The position numbers were made by a program, and so were the translations under genes. DNA of 64,000 nt from NCBI RefSeq assembly GCF_963678635.1, contig NC_087066.1, positions 1,384,201 through 1,448,200 of the forward strand, written 5' to 3'. The stretch is from Symsagittifera roscoffensis. Lineage: Eukaryota > Xenacoelomorpha > Acoela > Convolutidae. How positions within the stretch are numbered: the stretch's first letter is position 1; the number at the start of each line of letters is the position of its first letter. Positions 57,566-64,000 of this stretch are shown here, piece by piece. The notes beneath the pieces are model-generated. The model had not been told where the DNA came from. It did not search any database and was given only the letters and a program-made list of their open reading frames with translations.

Positions 57566-60500
57566 AACAGGTCTGATCTATTCCGTTTTTCAGTTTGAAC
57601 GAATTGAAACTCATTGAGGTCAACTAGTTGTAGAATAGTAGAACAAACAAAAAAATTTTTTTAGTTCTGAAACAAAATTGGTCTGAACTATTCCGTTTTT
57701 CAATTTGAGCGACTTGAAACTTAAACACCAAGCAAAAAGGTCAACTATTTGTAGAATAGTAGAACAAAACAAAACGTCTTTTTTTAGTTCTGAAACAAAA
57801 CTGGTCTAATCTATTCCATTTTTCAGTTTGAATGAATTGAAACTCAATGAGGTCATTTGTTTGTAGAATAATAGAACTAACAAAAAAATTTTAGGATCTG
57901 AAACAAAATTGATCTAAACTATCCCTTTTTTCAGTTTGAATGACTTGAAACTTAAACATCAATCATTGAGGTCAATTTTGTGTAAAATAAAAGAACAAAC
58001 AAAAAGTTATTTTAGGTCTGTAACAAAACTGGTCTGAAATATTCCGTTTTTCAGTTTGAATGCCTTGAAACTTAAACGTCAAGCAAAAAGGTCAACTATG
58101 TTTGGAATAGTAGAACAAACAAAAAGGATTTTTTTAGTTCTGAAATAAAACTGGTCTGATCTACTCCGTTTTTCAGTTTGAATGAATTGAAACTCATTAG
58201 GTCAACTATTTGTCGAATAGTAGATCAAACAAAAATTGTTTTAGGTCTGAAACAAAACTGATCTGAACTATCCCGTTTTTCAGTTTGAATGACTTGAAAC
58301 TTACACATCAATCAATGAGGTCAACTATCTGTATAATAGTAGAACAAACAAAAAGTATTTTTTTTAGTTCTGAAACAAAACTGGTCTGATCTATTCCATT
58401 TTTCAGTTTGAATGAAATGAAACTTAATGAGGCCAACTATTTGTAGAATAGTAGAACAAACAAAACTTTTTTTAGGTCTGAAACAAAACTGATCTGAACT
58501 ATCCCGTTTTTCAGTTTGAATGACTTGAAACTTACACATCAATCAATGAGGTCAACTATCTGTATAATAGTAGAACAAAAAAAAAGTATTTTTTTTAGTT
58601 CTGAAACAAAACTGGTCTGATCTATTCCATTTTTCAGTTTGAATGAAATGAAACTTAATGAGGCCAACTATTCGTAGAATAGTAGAACAAACAAAACTTT
58701 TTTTAGGTCTGAAACAAAAATGATCCGGTTTTTCAGTTTGGATAACTTGAAACTTAAACATCAAGCAATGAGGTCAACTATGCGTAGAAAAGTAGAACAA
58801 ACAAAAAGATATTTTTTAGGGCTGAAAAAAAACTGGTCTGAACTAATCCGTTTTTCAGTTTGAATGCCTTGAAACTTAAACAACAAGCAAAAAGGTGAAC
58901 TATGTTTGGAATAGTAGAACAAACAAAAAGTATTTTTTTTAGTTCTGAAACAAAACTGGTCTGATCTACTCCGTTTTTCAGTTTGAATGAATTGAAACTC
59001 ATGAGGTCCAACTATTTTTCGAATAGTAGAACAAACAAAAATTTTTTTAGGTCTGAAACAAAACTGATCTGAACTATCCCGTTTTTCAGTTTGAATGACT
59101 AGAAACTTAAACATCAATCATGGAGGTCAACTATCTGTATAATAGTAGAACAAACAAAAAGTATTTTTTTTAGTTCTGAAACAAAACTGGTCTGATCTAT
59201 TCCATTTTTCAGTTTAAATGAAATGAAACTTAATGAGGTCAACTATTTGTAGAATAGTAGAACAAACAAAACTTTTTTTTAGGTCTGAAACAAAATTGAT
59301 CTGAACTATCCGGTTTTTCAGTTTGGATAACTTGAAACTTAAACATCAAGCAATGAGGTCAACTATGCGTAGAATAGAAGAACAAACAAAAAAAATTTTT
59401 TAGTTCTGAAACAAAATTGGTCTGAACTATTCCGTTTTTCAATTTGAGCGACTTGAAACTTAAACACCAAGCAAAAAGGTCAACTATGTGTAGAATAGTA
59501 GAACAAAACAAAACGTCTTTTTTTAGTTCTGAAACAAAACTGGTCTAATCTATTCCATTTTTCAGTTTGAATGAATTGAAACTCAATGAGGTCATTTGTT
59601 TGTAGAATAATAGAACTAACAAAAAAATTTTAGGATCTGAAACAAAATTGATCTAAACTATCCCTTTTTTCAGTTTGAATGACTTGAAACTTAAACATCA
59701 ATCATTGAGGTCAATTTTGTGTAAAATAAAAGAACAAACAAAAAGTTATTTTAGGTCTGTAACAAAACTGATCTGAAATATTCCGTTTTTCAGTTTGAAT
59801 GCCTTGAAACTTAAACACCAAGCAAAAAGGTCAACTATGTTTGGAATAGTAGAACAAACAAAAAGTATTTTTTTAGTTCTGAAAAAAAACAGGTCTGATC
59901 TATTCCGTTTTTCAGTTTGAACGAATTGAAACTCATTGAGGTCAACTAGTTGTAGAATAGTAGAACAAACAAAAAAATTTTTTTAGTTCTGAAACAAAAT
60001 TGGTCTGAACTATTCCGTTTTTCAATTTGAGCGACTTGAAACTTAAACACCAAGCAAAAAGGTCAACTATGTGTAGAATAGTAGAACAAAACAAAACGTC
60101 TTTTTTTAGTTCTGAAACAAAACTGGTCTAATCTATTCCATTTTTCAGTTTGAATGAATTGAAACTCAATGAGGTCATTTGTTTGTAGAATAATAGAACT
60201 AACAAAAAAATTTTAGGATCTGAAACAAAATTGATCTAAACTATCCCTTTTTTCAGTTTGAATGACTTGAAACTTAAACATCAATCATTGAGGTCAATTT
60301 TGTGTAAAATAAAAGAACAAACAAAAAGTTATTTTAGGTCTGTAACAAAACTGGTCTGAAATATTCCGTTTTTCAGTTTGAATGCCTTGAAACTTAAACA
60401 CCAAGCAAAAAGGTCAACTATGTTTGGAATAGTAGAACAAACAAAAAGTATTTTTTTAGTTCTGAAATAAAACTGGTCTGATCTACTCCGTTTTTCAGTT

Positions 60501-61700
60501 TGAATGAATTGAAACTCATTAGGTCAACTATTTGTCGAATAGTAGATCAAACAAAAATTGTTTTAGGTCTGAAACAAAACTGATCTGAGCTATCCCGTTT
60601 TTCAGTTTGAATGACTTGAAACTTACACATCAATCAATGAGGTCAACTATCTGTATAATAGTAGAACAAACAAAAAGTATTTTTTTTAGTTCTGAAACAA
60701 AACTGGTCTGATCTATTCCATTTTTCAGTTTGAATGAAATGAAACTTAATGAGGCCAACTATTTGTAGAATAGTAGAACAAACAAAACTTTTTTTCGGTC
60801 TGAAACAAAACTGATCTGAACTATCCCGTTTTTCAGTTTGAATGACTTGAAACTTACACATCAATCAATGAGGTCAACTATCTGTATAATAGTAGAACAA
60901 AAAAAAAGTATTTTTTTTAGTTCTGAAACAAAACTGGTCTGATCTATTCCATTTTTCAGTTTGAATGAAATGAAACTTAATGAGGCCAACTATTCGTAGA
61001 ATAGTAGAACAAACAAAACTTTTTTTAGGTCTGAAACAAAAATGATCCGGTTTTTCAGTTTGGATAACTTGAAACTTAAACATCAAGCAATGAGGTCAAC
61101 TATGCGTAGAAAAGTAGAACAAACAAAAAGATATTTTTTAGGGCTGAAAAAAAACTGGTCTGAACTAATCCGTTTTTCAGTTTGAATGCCTTGAAACTTA
61201 AACAACAAGCAAAAAGGTCAACTATGTTTGGAATAGTAGAACAAACAAAAAGTATTTTTTTTAGTTCTGAAACAAAACTGGTCTGATCTACTCCGTTTTT
61301 CAGTTTGAATGAATTGAAACTCATGAGGTCCAACTATTTTTCGAATAGTAGAACAAACAAAAATTTTTTTAGGTCTGAAACAAAACTGATCTGAACTATC
61401 CCGTTTTTCAGTTTGAATGACTAGAAACTTAAACATCAATCATGGAGGTCAACTATCTGTATAATAGTAGAACAAACAAAAAGTATTTTTTTTAGTTCTG
61501 AAACAAAACTGGTCTGATCTATTCCATTTTTCAGTTTAAATGAAATGAAACTTAATGAGGTCAACTATTTGTAGAATAGTAGAACAAACAAAACTTTTTT
61601 TTAGGTCTGAAACAAAATTGATCTGAACTATCCGGTTTTTCAGTTTGGATAACTTGAAACTTAAACATCAAGCAATGAGGTCAACTATGCGTAGAAAAGT
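57566..61700. repeat. 2,322-bp tandem duplication with nested 583-bp unit
   Basis: Two copies begin near 57,566 and 59,888 with an offset of 2,322 bases. Landmarks are AAAACGTC at 57,771 and 60,093, GTCAACTAGTTG near 57,619 and 59,941, and the deletion word AATGATCCGG near 58,718 and 61,040. An additional unit of about 583 bases (AAAACGTC at 59,510, 583 before 60,093) lies at the end of the first copy. The second copy therefore starts inside a doubled segment. Confidence 0.92.
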
Positions 61701-62600
61701 AGAACAAACAAAAAGATACTTTTTAGGGCTGAAAAAAAACTGGTCTGAAGTGTTTCGTTTCTCAATGTGAATGACTTGAAACTTAAATATCAAGCAATAA
61801 GGTCAACTATCTGTAGAATATTAGAACACACAAATGTTGTTTTTTAGTTCTGAAACAAAACTGGTTTGATCTATTCCGTTTTTCAGTTTGAATGCCTTAA
61901 AACTTAAACAACAAGCAAAAAGGTCAACTATGTTTGGAATAGTAGAACAAAGAAAAAGTATTTTTTTTAATTCTGAAACAAAACTGGTCTGATCTACTCC
62001 GTTTTTCAGTTTGAATGAATTGAAACTCATGAGGTCCAACTATTTTTCGAATAATAGAACAAACAAAATTTTTTTTAGGTCTGAAACAAAACTGATCTGA
62101 ACTATCCCGTTTTTCAGTTTGAATGACTTGAAACTTAAACATCAATCAATGAGGTCAACTATCTGTATAATAGTAGAACAAACAAAAAGTATTTTTTTAG
62201 TTCTGAAACAAAACTGGTCTGATCTATTCCATTTTTCAGTTTAAATGAAATGAAACTTAATGAGGTCAACTATTTGTAGAATAGTAGAACAAACAAAACT
62301 TTTTTTAGGTCTGAAACAAAATTGATCTGAACTATCCGGTTTTTCAGTTTGGATGACTTGAAACTCAAACATCAAGCAATGAGGTCAACTATGCGTAGAA
62401 AAGTAGAACAAACAAAAAGATACTTTTTAGGGCTGAAAAAAAACTGGTCTGAAGTGTTCCGTTTCTCAATGTGAATGACTTGAAACTTAAATATCAAGCA
62501 ATAAGGTCAACTATCTGTAGAATATTAGAACACACAAATGTTGTTTCTTAGTTCTGAAACAAAACTGGTTTGATCTATTCCGTTTTTCAGTTTGAACGAA
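61180..62600. repeat. 704-706-bp tandem duplication (6 monomers)
   Basis: The run from about 61,180 repeats from about 61,885. CAGTTTGGAT lies at 61,641 and 62,345, 704 bases apart. The AACAACAAGCAAAAAGG monomer with TGTTTGGAATAG repeats at 706. Shared variants include GAGGTCCAACTATTTTTCG, ATCCGGTTTTTCAG, TATGCGTAG and the class E word CTCAATGTG. Confidence 0.88.
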
Positions 62601-62639
62601 TTGAAACTTAAACACCAAGCAAAAAAGTCAACCATGTTT

Positions 62640-64000
62640 GGAATAGTAGAACAAACAAATAGTATTTTTCGGATCTGAAACAGAACTGGTCTGAACAATT
62701 CCGTTTTTTGGTTTGAATGACTTGAAACTTAAACATCAAGCAATGAGGTCAACTATGTGTAGAATAGTCGAACAAACAAAAAGTTGTTTTTTAGATAAAA
62801 CAAAACTGGTCTGAACAATTCCGTTCTTCATTTTGAGTGACATGAAACTTAAACATCAAGCAATGAGGTCAACTATGTGTAGAATAGTAGAAAACACAAA
62901 AAATTGTTTTTTAGGTCTGAAATAAAACTGGTCTGATCTATTCTGTTTTTCAGTTTGAATGAATTGAAAATCAAGGAGATCAACTATGTGTAGAATAGTA
63001 GAACAAACAAAAAGTTATTTTTTAGATAAAACAAAACTGGTCTGAACAATTCCGTTCTTCATTTCGAGTGACATGAAATTTAAACATCAAGCAATGAGGT
63101 CAACTATGTGTAGAATAGTAGAAAAGACAAAAAGATTTTTTTTAAGTCTGAAACAAAACTGGTCTGATCTATTTTGTTTTTCAGTTTGAATGAATTGAAA
63201 CTCAATAAGGTCAACTATTTGTAGAATAATAGAACAAACAAATTTTTTTTAGGTCTGAAACAAAACTGATCTGAACTATCTCGTTTTTCAGTTTGAATGA
63301 CTTGAAACTTAAACATCAATCAATGAGGTCAACTATGTGTAAAATAAAAGAACAAACAAAAAGTTATTTTTTAGGTCTGTAACAAAACTAGTCTGAACTA
63401 TTCCATTTTTCAGTTTGAATGCCTTGAAACTTAAACACCAAGCAAAGAGGTCAATTATGTGTAGAATAGTAGAACAAACAAAAAGTATTTTTTAGTTCTG
63501 AAACAAAACTTGTCTGAACTATTCCATTTTTCAATTCGAGCGACTTGAAACTGAATTACCAAGCAAAGACGTCAAGTATGTGTAGAATAGTAGAACAAAC
63601 AAAAAGTATTTTTTTAGTTCTAAAACAAAACTGGCCTGATCTATTCCGTTTTCCACTTGGACTGAATTGAAACTCAATGAGGTCAACTATTTGTAGAATA
63701 GTAGAACAAACCAATTTTTTTTAGGTCTGAAACAAAACTGATCTGAACTATCCCGTTTTTCAGTTTGAATGAATTGAAACTTAAACACCAATCGATGAGG
63801 TCAACTATCTGTATAATAGTAGAAAAAACAAAAGGTTTTTTTTTTAGGTGTGTAACAAAACTGGTCTGAACTATTCCGTTTTTCAGTTTGAATGCCTTGA
63901 AACTTAAACACCAAGCAATGAAGTCAACTATGTGTAGAATAGTAGAACAAACAAAATTTTTTTTAGGTCTGAAACAAAACTGATCTGAAATATCCCGTTT
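62640..64000. repeat. Type III-like satellite at window end
   Basis: From about 62,650 the array resembles the start of the window. It has ACAGAACTGGTCTGAAC with CCGTTTTTTGGTTTG (62,701; compare 132), AGTCGAACAAAC (62,767; compare 199) and AAAATCAAGGAGATCAAC. After about 63,260 it becomes a mixture of classes A to D with AATCGATGAGG at 63,790, a word otherwise seen only in the type III blocks. The array continues off the right edge. Confidence 0.7.

Larger units (their letters stand above)
48690..62640. repeat. Type IV satellite block (class E/C rich, expanded)
   Basis: This region uses class E monomers like type III but has its own variants: AGGTCATTTTTGTG, AAAATAATAAAAAC, TCTGTATAATAG with long A runs, GTCCAACTATTTTTCG, and GGTTTTTCAGTTTGGAT. 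It has no full counterpart earlier in the window. It is built mainly from four local duplications of 1,886, 583, 2,322 and 704 bases, so most of its length comes from a few kilobases of ancestral sequence. Confidence 0.72.
1..64000. repeat. Uninterrupted ~120-bp satellite DNA array
   Basis: Every part of the window can be read as head-to-tail copies of one repeat family. The anchor words GAGGTCAAC, AGAACAAAC, TCTGAA/TCTGTA, AACTGGTCTGAA and TTGAAAC recur in the same order about every 120 bases, or about 109 bases in a short class. All copies lie in the same orientation. One exemplar at 5,994-6,113 is exactly 120 bp and 33% G+C. No unique sequence, transposon, RNA gene or credible coding region interrupts the array, and neither array edge is in the window. 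Between copies the A-tract/T-tract after AACAAAC varies most, while the words around it are conserved. The family is not one I recognise by name. A centromeric or other heterochromatic location is inference only. Confidence 0.97.

Noticed and set aside
1-64000. CENP-B box or known named centromeric satellite
   Set aside because: I found no match to the CENP-B box core pattern in the monomer and do not recognise the family as any named satellite. Centromere identity stays an inference.

Overview
The whole 64 kb window is one uninterrupted, AT-rich tandem satellite array from the nuclear genome of a eukaryote. I found no protein-coding gene, tRNA, rRNA, CRISPR array, transposon or unique single-copy sequence. 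Monomers are about 120 bp, or about 109 bp in a short class, so the window holds roughly 540-550 of them. All are head-to-tail in the same orientation; I saw no inverted monomer. A typical monomer reads, with gaps: GAGGTCAACTATGTG - TAGAATAGTAGAACAAAC - A-tract/T-tract - TAGGTCTGTAACAAAACTGG - TCTGAACTATTCCG - TTTTTCAGTTTGAATG - CCTTGAAACTTAAACACC - AAGCAAA. An exemplar at 5,994-6,113 has 40 G+C in 120 bases (33%). The sequence gives no reliable clue to the host species. Length, homogeneity and layered higher-order repeats suggest centromeric, pericentromeric or subtelomeric heterochromatin, but that is inference.

Monomer classes are recognised by the segment before GAGGTCAAC. Class A has GCCTTGAAACTTAAACACC then AAGCAAA. 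Class B has GACTTGAAACTTAAACATC then AATCAAT. Class C is short, with GAATTGAAACTCAAT. Class D has AATTTGAGCGACTTGAAAC. Class E has GTTCCGTTTCTCAATGTG. Class mixtures divide the window into blocks: a type III-like edge (1 to about 560), type I (about 560-9,960), type II (about 9,960-20,880), type III (about 20,880-26,540), type I again (about 26,540-31,240), type II again (about 31,240-45,140), type III again (about 45,140-48,690), type IV (about 48,690-62,640), and a type III-like end (about 62,640-64,000). The I-II-III order therefore occurs twice, displaced by about 21.3-24.3 kb. This is a very large-scale periodicity above the ordinary higher-order repeats.

Within the blocks are many local tandem duplications of whole monomer groups: 120, 233, 238, 240, 355, 369, 534, 583, 603, 604, 704, 838/846, 843, 950, 952, 1,886, 2,322 and 4,536 bp. 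Several are nested. Some copies look nearly identical, and a few junctions fall off the monomer lattice. The pattern is what unequal exchange, replication slippage and conversion would leave.

Each monomer carries a short dyad (ACTATT...AATAGT and variants) in which some variants keep the symmetry through paired changes. This is the best candidate for a functional element inside the repeat. Short open frames of 60-130 codons occur, mostly on the minus strand, but they are by-products of the repeat and are not called as genes. Boundaries and periods were found by eye from shared diagnostic variants, so block edges are approximate.
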